Of a stretch of DNA of 64,000 bases, positions 26,705-36,092 are shown piece after piece. Positions within the stretch are counted from its first letter, which is position 1; every line of letters begins with the position of its first letter. The stretch covers positions 1 to 64,000 of the forward strand of contig JAVJVK010000015.1 in NCBI GenBank assembly GCA_040221175.1, written 5' to 3'. The notes beneath the pieces were generated by a model. The model made no database searches, was not told where the DNA came from, and saw nothing but the letters and a program-made list of their open reading frames with translations. A program made the translations under genes and the position numbers. This stretch comes from Phycisphaerales bacterium (GTDB lineage Bacteria; Planctomycetota; Phycisphaerae; Phycisphaerales; UBA1924).

Positions 26705-28261
26705 TCACGCTCGGTCTGATGCGTCCTGGTCCGAGAGTCGGTCAATTGCCTGAGCCATGGTCAGGAGCGCCCCGATGGCGTGGGCACTGGTCCGCGGATC
26801 GGATCGCATCACCTCGGCTACGCGATCGACCCGCACGCCATCGAGCGTACGCAGACGATCGACCACACTATCGGCACCATCGAGGGTCCGCATGAGCGAA
26901 GCAGCCGTGGAAGCCCATCGTTCGGGCTGCTCACTGGGCCCGGGGAGCACCCGGCCCGCGAGTCGTTGAACCTTGGCAAACTTGCGGCGCAGCCTGCCCC
27001 CCGGCGAGGGTTGCAGCGATGCGGCGTAGGGAATGTCGGCCAGTTGAGGCGCCAGTCGGTGGATGACCTCCTTCTGACCGGCTCGGCCGTGCCGTTGTTC
27101 CGGGGAGAGCGAAGCCGACCAGGCGAGATACTCCGGAGACAGGAACGGCGTCACGGGTCGGTACCAGGCGGCTGACGCTCGGATGACCGGCAACGCCCAG
27201 CCGTGGATACGGGCGTGCAGGTAGAAGGCATCGGTCCGCACCCTCCAGGGCCCGGACCCGTGCAGTTCCGTGCGGTCGCGGGCGACGGCCCGAAGGCGTT
27301 CGGCAAAGACGCCGCGATCGAAGAGGCTTGCCCAGCGACCCCCATCCACGACCGCCCGAACGCGCAGCCACAGGCGAGGAGAGTTCAAGCGCTGAAAGAG
27401 GCGGTCCAGGCCGGTGTAGTAGAAGCCCTCGCCAACCTCGCCGCCCACGCCCGAGAGTTGCTCGGTGCGGAAGTCGTCGAGCTCGCGAAATACGGTGGGC
27501 AACCATCCGTAGGCTGCGGCATTGCACACGAAGCCGCTCTCGGCGATGAAATCAATTGCATCCGTGCCGATCGATCGCTGGTCTGGTTCGACCAGAAGAG
27601 TTCGATGCTCGATGTCCAGCGCACGGGCAAGATCCCTCGCAACGCGGACGTCCGGATCGTGCTCTTTGCCAATGGTGAACGCCTTGGTGGGCTTGCCGCC
27701 CGACCCGAGGCCGAGTGCGAGCAGCAGCCTGCTGTCGACCCCGCCGGTCAGTTCGACGCAGGCGCCGGCATTCATGGATTCGGCGACGCGGCGGCCGAGG
27801 GTCTCCAGCGGATCATCAACGCCCGCTTGGTCGGGGGTGTCGATGCCTCCGGGGTGGAATTCCAGGGCATGCGCCGACCCGCACGGCAGTACGTCCTGGT
27901 AAGGTGAACGACCATCGGGACGGAAGCCGAGCAGCAGATCATCGACCAACGCCGAAGGATCGGCGCTACGGCCGATCGCACGCGCCACGGTGGCGGAGTC
28001 ACTGCCGATTGCATGGATCGAACCATCCGTCTGGCGTGCATACCAGGCCGCCGCGTGCGAGAACGGTTCGCTTCGAAATCGCCAACTCGCGCCTTCGAAG
28101 ATCAGTCCCGTTGGCAATTCGTCCTTCGCGGCAAACAACTTCCAAGGGCCTACCGCGCGTTGAGACGGGGCCTGGAAAGATGGTGGGCGTCCATCTCGCA
28201 ATAAGACCCACGGCGAACGCTTGGTTCGCCGTGGGTGCTCGATCTCGGTGGTTGATTTCAT
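26705..28261 (-). CDS. Asparagine synthase-like protein without glutaminase cysteine
   Basis: 518 residues. The ATP-pyrophosphatase signature ELTGGVDSRLLLALGLG lies near residue 170, with FTIGKEHDPDVRVARDLAR after it. The N-terminal part looks like a worn Ntn domain and lacks the Met-Cys start required for glutamine hydrolysis. Proteins like this occur in polysaccharide clusters and may amidate a uronic acid or modify a sugar using ammonia. ATG 28261 is the only ATG that fits, but the perfect hairpin at 28206-28236 lies within codons 9-19, so the true start may be later, for example TTG 28201. Confidence 0.75.
   Translation of the reverse strand: MKSTTEIEHPRRTKRSPWVLLRDGRPPSFQAPSQRAVGPWKLFAAKDELPTGLIFEGASWRFRSEPFSHAAAWYARQTDGSIHAIGSDSATVARAIGRSADPSALVDDLLLGFRPDGRSPYQDVLPCGSAHALEFHPGGIDTPDQAGVDDPLETLGRRVAESMNAGACVELTGGVDSRLLLALGLGSGGKPTKAFTIGKEHDPDVRVARDLARALDIEHRTLLVEPDQRSIGTDAIDFIAESGFVCNAAAYGWLPTVFRELDDFRTEQLSGVGGEVGEGFYYTGLDRLFQRLNSPRLWLRVRAVVDGGRWASLFDRGVFAERLRAVARDRTELHGSGPWRVRTDAFYLHARIHGWALPVIRASAAWYRPVTPFLSPEYLAWSASLSPEQRHGRAGQKEVIHRLAPQLADIPYAASLQPSPGGRLRRKFAKVQRLAGRVLPGPSEQPERWASTAASLMRTLDGADSVVDRLRTLDGVRVDRVAEVMRSDPRTSAHAIGALLTMAQAIDRLSDQDASDRA
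28206..28236 (-). terminator. Perfect 13-bp stem-loop, possible terminator or attenuator
   Basis: ACCCACGGCGAAC (28206-28218) is exactly complementary to GTTCGCCGTGGGT (28224-28236) around a five-base loop. On the minus strand it is followed by CTTATTG, a weak T-rich tail. It lies 44 bases after the beta-helix gene's stop and inside the predicted first codons of the next gene. It could end the beta-helix transcript partly and set the level of the downstream operon. The opposite direction has no T tail. Confidence 0.55.
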
Positions 28262-28279
28262 CGGCGGATTATTCGCCGA

Positions 28280-30526
28280 TCAGCCGCCGAAGTAGGCGCC
28301 CAGCGGAACCATGTCGCCGCGGGCGGGGCGGCCGAGCACGTCGGCCGGGGCCATGAGGTCGCTCGCGGGGAAGCGACCCCACACGATGCTGGAAGGACGT
28401 GGCTGGTAGTTCTTGCTCCGCGGGCTGACGAAGATGTCTTCGCGCGAATCGCCACCGTGGACGTCGCCATCGGTGATGTTCACGCCCGGGGGCACCCATG
28501 CCATGTGGCTGTTGCCGTCGATCACGTGGATGTTGCGGAAGCGTCCATCTTCGGGCAGAGCATTGCCGGTGATCTTCGCGAAGATGCTGTTGGTCACGGC
28601 GAGGTTCTTGATGGTCAGTTCGCCATCGTCGTCCTGGCGGTGTACATCGAAGCGGAAGGTCTGATCGGGGAGCTGGAGGCCCGAGATTACGAGGTGGTTC
28701 ACGTCGAAGTTCCACATGCTCGACCCGACACTGTCCTGGTCTTTGGAAATGTGGACGTTGACAATGGCGATGTCCTCGAGTTCCTGCTCGCCACCGCGGA
28801 TGGGATTCATCAGGAAGCCAAGAAGCGGAAATTCGTAGACCCGGAGGTTGTAGATCAGTCGGTTCTCGCGTTCCTGGTCATCGCGCCAGAACCAGTGGAA
28901 CACGTCCGCATGCGTGCCGTCGGGATTTCGCGTGAAGTCTCGGACGTCGCCGTTGATCACCAGCGTGTCGGCTCCAAAAGGCGTATCCGAGAAGCCACTG
29001 GCCTGAACGTTGCGGACGAACGTCGACGAGCGGAACGGCGAACGGACCTCGATGGCGCGGATGTCGGTGCCATAGATGCCGGCCCAGTCGTTACTGCCCG
29101 ATGCGAGGCCGCCACCCTCGAATCGGCTGTCGCCCATCAGGGTCGAGTTGCTCAGCCAGAAGTACGTGTCCATGCTGGTGAACGTGCGTGGTGTGCCTTC
29201 GCCGGTCATGGTGATGTTGTGGGCCCGAATCAGACGCGTCCGAAGGCCGGCGGGTTCGTTGCCGACGAAGCGGACCTGATCGGCATCGACGCCCGGCGCC
29301 GGGGTCACGGTCGCCCAACGAGTGGACGTGTCGATCGTGTGCGGGTGCGAAATGCCCTCCCAGACGTAGTCGCCGGGAAGGAGATAGCACACGGCGCCCT
29401 CGGAAGAACCGTGCTGCGCCGTCACCTCCGCAAGCGCCCGGACGTGGCTGCGGAAGGGGTTGTCGCGTGAGCCATCGCCCGTCTCGTCGCTGCCATTCTC
29501 GGCATCGGCGTAGACCTCGTGGCGGGGGAGCGTGCCGCCGGCGTTGGCATTGAGGAACATGGAGTGGATGCCATTGCGAAACGCGATGGAACCATCGTTG
29601 TGGCCATCGATCTGGCCGCCCAGCACGCGAACCTCACCGGCATACCTCGGGAAGGCTCGGGCGCGAATCTCGACCAGGCCGTCGTCGAGCGTGGCTGCAT
29701 CGACGATGGCCGTGTACTCCCAAACGCCCGTCCGCGGGTTGAGCTTCATCTCGCGAACCGCTTCCCACGGGCCGCCGTTGAGGCTGAACTCGACGCGATC
29801 GATGCCGTTCATGTGGAAGGCCACGACGCCGATGTGGAACTGGCCGTCGAAGTCTTGGTAGGGCACGGCGTCCCATCGTGCAATCGCCTGGGCGTCGTAG
29901 CCCGGCAGGCTCGGGTTGCCCACCGCCGGCGGCTGCGGCGTCGCGCCCGCGAAGCCCGAACCCGGACGGAGCACCGGGAAGTCGCCCGCGGATCCGCCGC
30001 CGCCGCCACCCGAGCCGGGTTCGGGATCAGACGAGAGCGTGCCAGCCGTGGCGCTGGGACCGGCCAACATCCCCGGCGTGGGTCGAACGAAGGAACCAGG
30101 TTCGGTGGTGCCCGAAGGGGGGGCGATAGGGCCCGAGGTGCTGATGGTGATCCGGCCAAGGGTGGGATGGCTCAGGATTACGCCGCGAGGGTTGGAACTG
30201 GGACCCGCGCCCATATCGCGGATGAGCCGGAGCCGCGCTGCGCGGATCTCGCGAAGCTCCTCCTCGGTGTACTGCCGTCGCAAGCCCGAAGCCTGAACGT
30301 GCGTCCGCTTCGAGGTGAGGGCGTGCCGGCTAGGGCCGGTGAGGTAGAACCGTGGGTCGGCGGTGCGAGCGGCCTCCAGGCGTTCCTGGCTGGCTCGTGC
30401 GTCTCGCTGCAGGGAGTTACGCGTCGTCGTTTTCTCGGCATCCTGGGCCGCCAGGATGCTCGTCGGAAGGGCTAGAACAGAAGCGGCCATGAGAATGGCC
30501 GAAACGGATCGGCGGCGATCAAGCAT
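28280..30526 (-). CDS. Secreted right-handed beta-helix protein
   Basis: 748 residues with a signal peptide (SVSAILMAASVLALPTSILA). Residues 30-220 are a charged, then Gly/Ser/Pro-rich linker. The rest resembles pectate-lyase-like beta-helix proteins: VYADAENGSDETGDGSRDNPF opens the helix, and short beta-strand turns follow (NITMTGEGTPRTF, FRNIHVIDGNSH). Such proteins often bind or cleave polysaccharide. A GGAGGA Shine-Dalgarno precedes ATG 30526. It is first in line before the glycan operon and may process or anchor its product. Confidence 0.8.
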   Translation of the reverse strand: MLDRRRSVSAILMAASVLALPTSILAAQDAEKTTTRNSLQRDARASQERLEAARTADPRFYLTGPSRHALTSKRTHVQASGLRRQYTEEELREIRAARLRLIRDMGAGPSSNPRGVILSHPTLGRITISTSGPIAPPSGTTEPGSFVRPTPGMLAGPSATAGTLSSDPEPGSGGGGGGSAGDFPVLRPGSGFAGATPQPPAVGNPSLPGYDAQAIARWDAVPYQDFDGQFHIGVVAFHMNGIDRVEFSLNGGPWEAVREMKLNPRTGVWEYTAIVDAATLDDGLVEIRARAFPRYAGEVRVLGGQIDGHNDGSIAFRNGIHSMFLNANAGGTLPRHEVYADAENGSDETGDGSRDNPFRSHVRALAEVTAQHGSSEGAVCYLLPGDYVWEGISHPHTIDTSTRWATVTPAPGVDADQVRFVGNEPAGLRTRLIRAHNITMTGEGTPRTFTSMDTYFWLSNSTLMGDSRFEGGGLASGSNDWAGIYGTDIRAIEVRSPFRSSTFVRNVQASGFSDTPFGADTLVINGDVRDFTRNPDGTHADVFHWFWRDDQERENRLIYNLRVYEFPLLGFLMNPIRGGEQELEDIAIVNVHISKDQDSVGSSMWNFDVNHLVISGLQLPDQTFRFDVHRQDDDGELTIKNLAVTNSIFAKITGNALPEDGRFRNIHVIDGNSHMAWVPPGVNITDGDVHGGDSREDIFVSPRSKNYQPRPSSIVWGRFPASDLMAPADVLGRPARGDMVPLGAYFGG

Positions 30527-30923
30527 CGTGTCCTCCAGCGCCCCACACCCGGACGCACCACCACCATCCATTCTGATCGCCCACGAGTCTCGCCTTCTTG
30601 CCCGGCTTGTTGAGCTTTTCAGCGTTGCCCAAGCCACACAATCAGACCAATCTCTACGAATCGAAGGGGGTGATGCTGCCTTGTTTGGTGTGGGTTCTGA
30701 CCAGGCCCTGGACGCGATGCCGATCGATCCGGGGCCTCAACGAGCTCCGACATCCGTGCCGGCGCCAGACGCAGGCGGCTCCGCTTGCGGGAGACTCGCT
30801 ACCTGCGCAAGGGGCAAGCGTAACCGACTCAATGTGAACGGAAGCTCACAAAGAGATGGGGAGTTTCCCTGATTTTCTGGGCAAAACTTGTCAACCTTCT
30901 AGGTCGGCCGCTGCTAAGGCCCG
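30527..30923. other. 397-base gap upstream of the beta-helix gene
   Basis: No convincing ORF lies here. It would be the leader and promoter region of the beta-helix gene and perhaps of the whole glycan cluster. A TTGACA box sits at the far end. A GGCTTG/CAAGCC hairpin is visible in the leader, but I recognise no riboswitch family. Confidence 0.5.
30865..30894 (-). promoter_or_regulatory. Possible sigma-70-like promoter of the glycan cluster
   Basis: On the minus strand TTGACA (30889-30894) is followed after about 17-18 bases by an AT-rich stretch around AAAATC, a poor match to TATAAT. If used, it would leave a leader of about 340 bases before the beta-helix start. The -35 match is perfect and stands out in this GC-rich DNA, but the -10 is weak. 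Confidence 0.25.
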
Positions 30924-32030
30924 TCAGAGCAACGGATTCTTTGCCCCGTGCACATATTCACGCGTGGGGCTCAGGTGTGGCTGGGGATACACGAACACGT
31001 CCGAGTAGAGTTCGGCTTCGACGCTGGGCGCCTCGGCGGACTCGGCAAACTCGACCGCGTCCTTCACCTCATCGCGAATCTCGCCTCGCATGGTCTTCCA
31101 CGCGTCCTCGTCGATGGCGCCGCGGTCGTTCATGAGGTGGTCGAGCAGTGCCGCGATGGAGTCCTTGCCCTTGTATTCGTCGACTTCGTCTTTCGTCCGA
31201 TATTTCTGCGGGTCGCTCATTGAGTGGCCCTGGTAGCGGTACGTCAGCAGGTCGACGAAGGCGGGCTTCTGTTCCTCGCGGCATTGGTCGACTACGGGCC
31301 TGAACTGGTCGTATACGTCACGAATGTCCAGGCCGTCGATCTGCACGGAATGGATGTCGTAGCTCTTGCCGCGAGAGATCAGGTCCTTGTGGTTGGCGGT
31401 GTGCCTGTCGATCGACGTACCCATCGAGTAGCCGTTGTTCTCGATGACATAGATGACCGGCAGGCCGAAGAGCGAGGACAGATTCAGCGCCTCGTGGAAG
31501 GCGCCCTGGTCGATGGCGCCGTCGCCCAGGTAGCACAGGCAAACCTTCTTCGAGCCCGTGCCGAGAACCTCCCACTCGTAGCGGGTGGCGAAAGCCAAGC
31601 CGGCGCCGAGCGGCGTCTGCGCTCCGACGATGCCGTGGCCGCCATAAAGGTGGTTGGGCTTGTCGAACATGTGCATCGACCCGCCCTTGCCCTTGGCGCA
31701 GCCATCGATCTTGCCGTACATCTCGGCCATGCACGCACGGGGCGTCATGCCGCGAGCGAGCGCATGGCCATGATCGCGATACGCCGTAATGACCGGGTCG
31801 TCGGCGTTGGTGCAGGCGATGGTGCCGACGGCGCAGGCTTCCTGGCCTGAGTAGATGTGGCAGAAGCCACCGATCTTGGCCTGCTGATATGCCTGCTGCG
31901 TCCGGGTCTCGAATTCGCGGATGAGCTGCATCGATCGCAGCCAGCCCAGCAGCGTGTCATTGTCCAAGGCATCGACCAGACGGGATCCGGCCGACGAGGC
32001 GTTCGCACTGTTCGTGGTAGCTTGGGCCAT
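30924..32030 (-). CDS. pdhA: Pyruvate dehydrogenase E1 component, alpha subunit
   Basis: 368 residues. The thiamine-diphosphate motif runs from GDGAIDQGAFHEALN to ENNGYSMGTS, and YRYQGHSMSDPQKYRTKDEV is the phosphorylation-loop region of the alpha subunit. It decarboxylates pyruvate together with E1 beta for transfer to E2. A branched-chain or acetoin dehydrogenase alpha subunit is possible, but HIYSGQEACAVG and the sequence overall favour pyruvate. No beta subunit or E2 gene is adjacent. ATG 32030 was chosen; 26 upstream residues do not fit the family. Confidence 0.88.
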   Translation of the reverse strand: MAQATTNSANASSAGSRLVDALDNDTLLGWLRSMQLIREFETRTQQAYQQAKIGGFCHIYSGQEACAVGTIACTNADDPVITAYRDHGHALARGMTPRACMAEMYGKIDGCAKGKGGSMHMFDKPNHLYGGHGIVGAQTPLGAGLAFATRYEWEVLGTGSKKVCLCYLGDGAIDQGAFHEALNLSSLFGLPVIYVIENNGYSMGTSIDRHTANHKDLISRGKSYDIHSVQIDGLDIRDVYDQFRPVVDQCREEQKPAFVDLLTYRYQGHSMSDPQKYRTKDEVDEYKGKDSIAALLDHLMNDRGAIDEDAWKTMRGEIRDEVKDAVEFAESAEAPSVEAELYSDVFVYPQPHLSPTREYVHGAKNPLL

Positions 32031-32172
32031 GGTGATTCGGGGCTCCCCGGGCGTGCCCGGCTGGCGGAGGCACGGGCTTGTCAGGATTCGGTCTGGGGCC
32101 GCGCGCACGCGTGGCCGGAACGTTCAAGTCTAACGCCCCGGCCACGCCAAGTCGCCCGATTGTGCCCATTCG

Positions 32173-34512
32173 TCAGGGCGTTCGACGGCCGGATTCCTCC
32201 GGCAGCATCGCCGCAGCGCCGGTCGTGGGCCGGGTCTGGGACTGCAGCAGAACGAGGGCGGCGTTCAACTGCAGGTCCATCGCCTCGTCGATCAGTCGCG
32301 AGGGGTCGGGTCGATCCTCGATGGCCGGCGGGTTGCCCTCTTCATCCAGGACCAGGACGTCGGCTTCCTGGCGAAGCACCAGGCTCTCGGCCACTTGATC
32401 GGGCAGCATCGAGATCGAGAGATCGGGCACCACGCCGTGCTCGATCTTGCCCGGCACCCGGTGGATCATCCGGCCGCCCGGCAACACGTAATACTGGGTG
32501 GTGAGCTTCATGAGCGCCCGTGGGGCCGATCGCCGCTCGGGGTCGATGGGCAGCACGTTCTGCACGCTTCCCTTGCCGAAGCTGGTCTGGCCCAGCACGA
32601 CGGCCTTGGCGGCCGACACCTCGGCATAGTCCTGGATGGCGCCGGCGACGATCTCACTGGCCGAGGCGCTCCCCTCGTTGATCAACACGACGACGGGGAT
32701 GTTCGGCAGCGGCGAGTTGCGTCGTTGAAGACGCTCGGGAGGCATGCCGGTGCCATCGGTGCGTTCGTTGCGCGTCGAGACGACCACCTGCCCGAACGAT
32801 CGACGGCTCTGCGTGTAGTCGACGAATCGGCTGGTGATTTCCACGGCCTGATCGAGCAGACCGCCACGGTTGAACCGCAGATCGAGGATAAGGCCCTGGA
32901 GCCCCTGATCCTGCATCTCGGAGATCGCCTTGTCGAAGTCTTCGGTCGTGTTCTCGGTGAACCCCGTGAGGCGAACGTAGCCGATGCCGTAGATCGGATC
33001 GATCATCCAGTTCCAGTGGTCTTCTGCGGCGTCGACACGCTCCCATCCCTTGACGGTCTTGAGTTCAACCGTGTCGCGAACGATCGTGAAGGTGATTTCT
33101 TCCTTCTCCTCTTCCTCGCCGCGGGTCACGGTAATGTCTACCGGCGTGCCCTTGGGCCCGGTAATCTTGTCCACCGCCTGATTGAGCGAGATGCCGAAGG
33201 TCGGCTCGCCGTTGACTGCCGAGATGATGTCCTCGGCCCGGACGCCTGCGCGCTGTGCGGGCGTGCCATCGAGCGGCGTGACGACCTGGATCTGCCGCTT
33301 GTTGTTCATCTGGATGGAGACGCCGATGCCGCTGAAGTTGCCGCGGGTGCTACGCTCGAACTGGCGGACGTCATAGGGCCAGATGATCTCGGTGTAGTCG
33401 TCCAACGCCCGCATCGCGCCATCGCCGAAGACTCGGAGTACGAGCGTTTCGGGCAGCCGCACGGTCTGGCGGTTCCACGACTGGACGTCGCGGACGACGT
33501 CCTGCAGGGTGCGATCGGTAGCGATCGGCGCCCGTTCCACGTCCGCGGCGCGAGATGCGACGGCCTCGATGAATCGTGCACGCGACTGCTCGTCGGCCAA
33601 CTGGGGATACTGCCCGTAGAGGTCTTCGGTCTCGGCCAGCAGGCGCAAGCCCTTAAGTCCTGATACCAGCAGGTCCTTCATCTTCGAGCCAGACACATGG
33701 TGCCGGTCGGCGTTGACCATGGCGTAGAGCAGCATGAGCGGCTCGATGTCTTCCAATCGCTCGTCGACGGAGTTGCCGGCCGGGTTGTAGGGGGGCAGCG
33801 GCTCCTCGCCGGTCTCGACCAGCCGTTCGCTGCGCAGCTCGTGATTGCGCTCGGGCGCATACAGGGCCACCAGCGACAGTCGCTTCAGTTGACGCTTGCG
33901 ATCATCCAGGTACGTGCCCTCGTCCTCGTACAGCGCGTGCAGCCGCTCGAACATCTCGGCCGCGGCATACCAGCGACCGTCCGATTCGGCCTTTCGAGCC
34001 TCGGCGTCCGCCGCCGAGACGAGTTGCGTGATCGTCTCTTCCCGAAGCACGCCTTCCTTGTCGTCGGCCAGCATGTGCAGCGCGATGGCTGCGCTCATGC
34101 CTTCGAGCAAAGCCTCCTCGCGCTCGTTGGGCTCGGGCTCGTCGCCGAGCGTCGCAAGCGTCTCTTGAACGGTCTGGCGATACTCCTCGACCTTCTCGTG
34201 ACGCGCGACGGTGTGCTCGTCGAGCGCGACGCCAAGCGACTCTGCCAGCCCTGCCAGGATCGGATCACGGACGTTCTGGGTGGCGGTGGTCAGCAACGAC
34301 TGGAACTCGGCGCGATCGCCTCGGCTGGCAGCTTCCCACAGGTCGGTCGACCATACCCGAGCTTCCTTGGCCGAGGCGGCCTTGGCCTGATCCTGTGTTT
34401 GGGTCGTGTTCTGGATTGCAAGCGCCGGTGGCGCCGCGACGGCCGCGCCGAGGGCGGCCAAGAGGGCCGCCGCGGTGGTGATGACGCGCGTGCTCGTTCC
34501 GGTCTGTCGCAT
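32173..34512 (-). CDS. S41 family carboxy-terminal processing protease with PDZ
   Basis: 779 residues with a signal peptide (ITTAAALLAALGAAVAAPPALA). A helical region of about 400 residues precedes a PDZ domain (FSGIGVSIQMNNKRQIQVVTPLDG). The S41 core follows: GLILDLRFNRGGLLDQAVEI, the catalytic serine in EGSASASEIVAGA and the lysine in TSFGKGSVQNV. These enzymes trim C-termini of periplasmic or secreted proteins. The long N-terminal helical part is larger than in Prc/CtpA. ATG 34512 is preceded by GGAGG. It stands alone. Confidence 0.9.
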   Translation of the reverse strand: MRQTGTSTRVITTAAALLAALGAAVAAPPALAIQNTTQTQDQAKAASAKEARVWSTDLWEAASRGDRAEFQSLLTTATQNVRDPILAGLAESLGVALDEHTVARHEKVEEYRQTVQETLATLGDEPEPNEREEALLEGMSAAIALHMLADDKEGVLREETITQLVSAADAEARKAESDGRWYAAAEMFERLHALYEDEGTYLDDRKRQLKRLSLVALYAPERNHELRSERLVETGEEPLPPYNPAGNSVDERLEDIEPLMLLYAMVNADRHHVSGSKMKDLLVSGLKGLRLLAETEDLYGQYPQLADEQSRARFIEAVASRAADVERAPIATDRTLQDVVRDVQSWNRQTVRLPETLVLRVFGDGAMRALDDYTEIIWPYDVRQFERSTRGNFSGIGVSIQMNNKRQIQVVTPLDGTPAQRAGVRAEDIISAVNGEPTFGISLNQAVDKITGPKGTPVDITVTRGEEEEKEEITFTIVRDTVELKTVKGWERVDAAEDHWNWMIDPIYGIGYVRLTGFTENTTEDFDKAISEMQDQGLQGLILDLRFNRGGLLDQAVEITSRFVDYTQSRRSFGQVVVSTRNERTDGTGMPPERLQRRNSPLPNIPVVVLINEGSASASEIVAGAIQDYAEVSAAKAVVLGQTSFGKGSVQNVLPIDPERRSAPRALMKLTTQYYVLPGGRMIHRVPGKIEHGVVPDLSISMLPDQVAESLVLRQEADVLVLDEEGNPPAIEDRPDPSRLIDEAMDLQLNAALVLLQSQTRPTTGAAAMLPEESGRRTP

Positions 34513-34736
34513 GGTGCCTCCTGACGTGTCCGTGCCTCGGTCCCTCCAGGACCGTGCCCCAAGATCGGGCATAAGCCATCGCATCGGCTCGATCGACCCT
34601 CGTGGCTTGCGATCTCGTCCACCTACAAGGATCATCGGGGAAGGTTGTACCGTCACCGAACACAGGTTATTCGACGTGGACCCCTCCGGCGTTCATTGCC
34701 CAGGGATTCTGATATCGGAGTCAGGGCTTGCCCCAT

Positions 34737-36059
34737 TCACTCCAGCGACTCGCCCGGTTGCTTTCCATCCCTTCGCCCCGACACCAACGCCCATACTACC
34801 GAGCCAAGTCCAAGCACCACCACGATGGATCCAGCGATGGCCAGCAACAGCAGGCTGGGGCTGGTGGGGAGGGGGCCATGCGGTCGCGCGAAGCCGTAGG
34901 CCATCAGGCCCACCAGCGGCCCGCCGAGGTAGCCCAGCCCGATGAACGCCTCGTGCTTTCCACCGGCGTCAATTTCCGCATCGCCAACCTCCATGGCGTA
35001 GTACAGCGCACCGGTGTAGATCATGCCCACGCCCAAGCCAAGCACGGCCAGCCCGCCCAGGACCAGCAGCCGCGCGGGCGTGAGCGCGTCGATGTTCGGC
35101 CCGATGGTGATGCCAGCGAACCCGACGAGCATGAGCGCAGCGGCAATGGCGGGCATCGCCCACCTGCCGTGCCAGCCGTGCCACCGCGCGAGCAGGGCGA
35201 AGGTCGCCACTCGGGTTGCCAGCCAGATGGCCGCCGCCGGCGCGCGCCATGGATCTTCGATGGCCACGCTGGCGATGAGGAATGGCGATGCCGGCTCGAG
35301 CACGGCGACGACCAGAAAGCTCGTGGGCAATTGCACCCGGAACACCGAGAGCAGCTTCTTGTACCGCCCCGGCCGCGTCGGGTGGGCGTCGGGCAGGCTG
35401 CGGGCGGGTTCGGGGCCCATCCAGACCGTCAGCAGAGCGCAGAGTCCATAGACCGGGAGCATCGCGGCCAGGGCTTCGAGGGGGTGTGGCTTCACGAATG
35501 GGCCCAATGCCGCCAGGGCAACCACGATGCATCCACCCCAGGTAATGTTGAACAGGCCGGTTGCGTGCCGGAGGCTCTGCCCACGCCTGCCGCCGCTGAG
35601 GTAGCTCTCGACGATGGGCCATGTAGCGCCGCTAAGCAGCCCTTGAGCAGCCATCATGAGCCAGATGGCCCACGCCCCCATCGCACCGCTCTCGGCGGCA
35701 GGCCTGGTGACCAGGGGGAGGGCCGCGAGCAGGCCGAGGACGATGCTGATGCACGCCAGCAGCCGACCACTGGTCATCCACGAGTGCCGAGCCGCAAAGC
35801 GTCTCAGGGCGGGGCCCACGCCCAGGGCGCCCGGGATATAGACCACCCCGTAGAGCAGTGCAAGCAAGAACACCGCCGTCTCGCCGTAGCCGTAGGCGCT
35901 CTGTGCGAGGAAGGGGACCCCGGCGGTGGCCACTGCGGTTCCGACGCTGCCGGCGAAGGTGAAGGAAAGCACCGCCCACAGCGGGGCGGGCAGCATGGGC
36001 ACATGATCACTTGAGGAGTTGGCTTCGGCCTTGCTTGGCACCGCGAGTGTCCTTACCAT
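34737..36059 (-). CDS. Major facilitator superfamily transporter
   Basis: 440 residues with about 12 hydrophobic segments, paired helices and a central basic loop (PTRPGRYKKLLSVFRVQ). The N-terminal LSFTFAGSVGTAVATAGVPFLAQSAYGYGETAVFLL and the early RRFAARHSW loop fit MFS. No substrate motif is recognisable. I placed the start at ATG 36059, between the tRNA-Arg gene and the first membrane helix; ATG 35996 is equally close to that helix and neither has a clear Shine-Dalgarno. The open frame upstream runs antisense through the tRNA and is not coding. Confidence 0.8.
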   Translation of the reverse strand: MVRTLAVPSKAEANSSSDHVPMLPAPLWAVLSFTFAGSVGTAVATAGVPFLAQSAYGYGETAVFLLALLYGVVYIPGALGVGPALRRFAARHSWMTSGRLLACISIVLGLLAALPLVTRPAAESGAMGAWAIWLMMAAQGLLSGATWPIVESYLSGGRRGQSLRHATGLFNITWGGCIVVALAALGPFVKPHPLEALAAMLPVYGLCALLTVWMGPEPARSLPDAHPTRPGRYKKLLSVFRVQLPTSFLVVAVLEPASPFLIASVAIEDPWRAPAAAIWLATRVATFALLARWHGWHGRWAMPAIAAALMLVGFAGITIGPNIDALTPARLLVLGGLAVLGLGVGMIYTGALYYAMEVGDAEIDAGGKHEAFIGLGYLGGPLVGLMAYGFARPHGPLPTSPSLLLLAIAGSIVVVLGLGSVVWALVSGRRDGKQPGESLE

Positions 36060-36092
36060 GAGCCCGTTGGCCGGCACCGGGCTGGCCACGTC

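Noticed and set aside
30527-30923. Riboswitch in the beta-helix leader
   Set aside because: A GGCTTG/CAAGCC hairpin and some bases like GGCAACGCTG resemble parts of known motifs, but no family consensus is complete.
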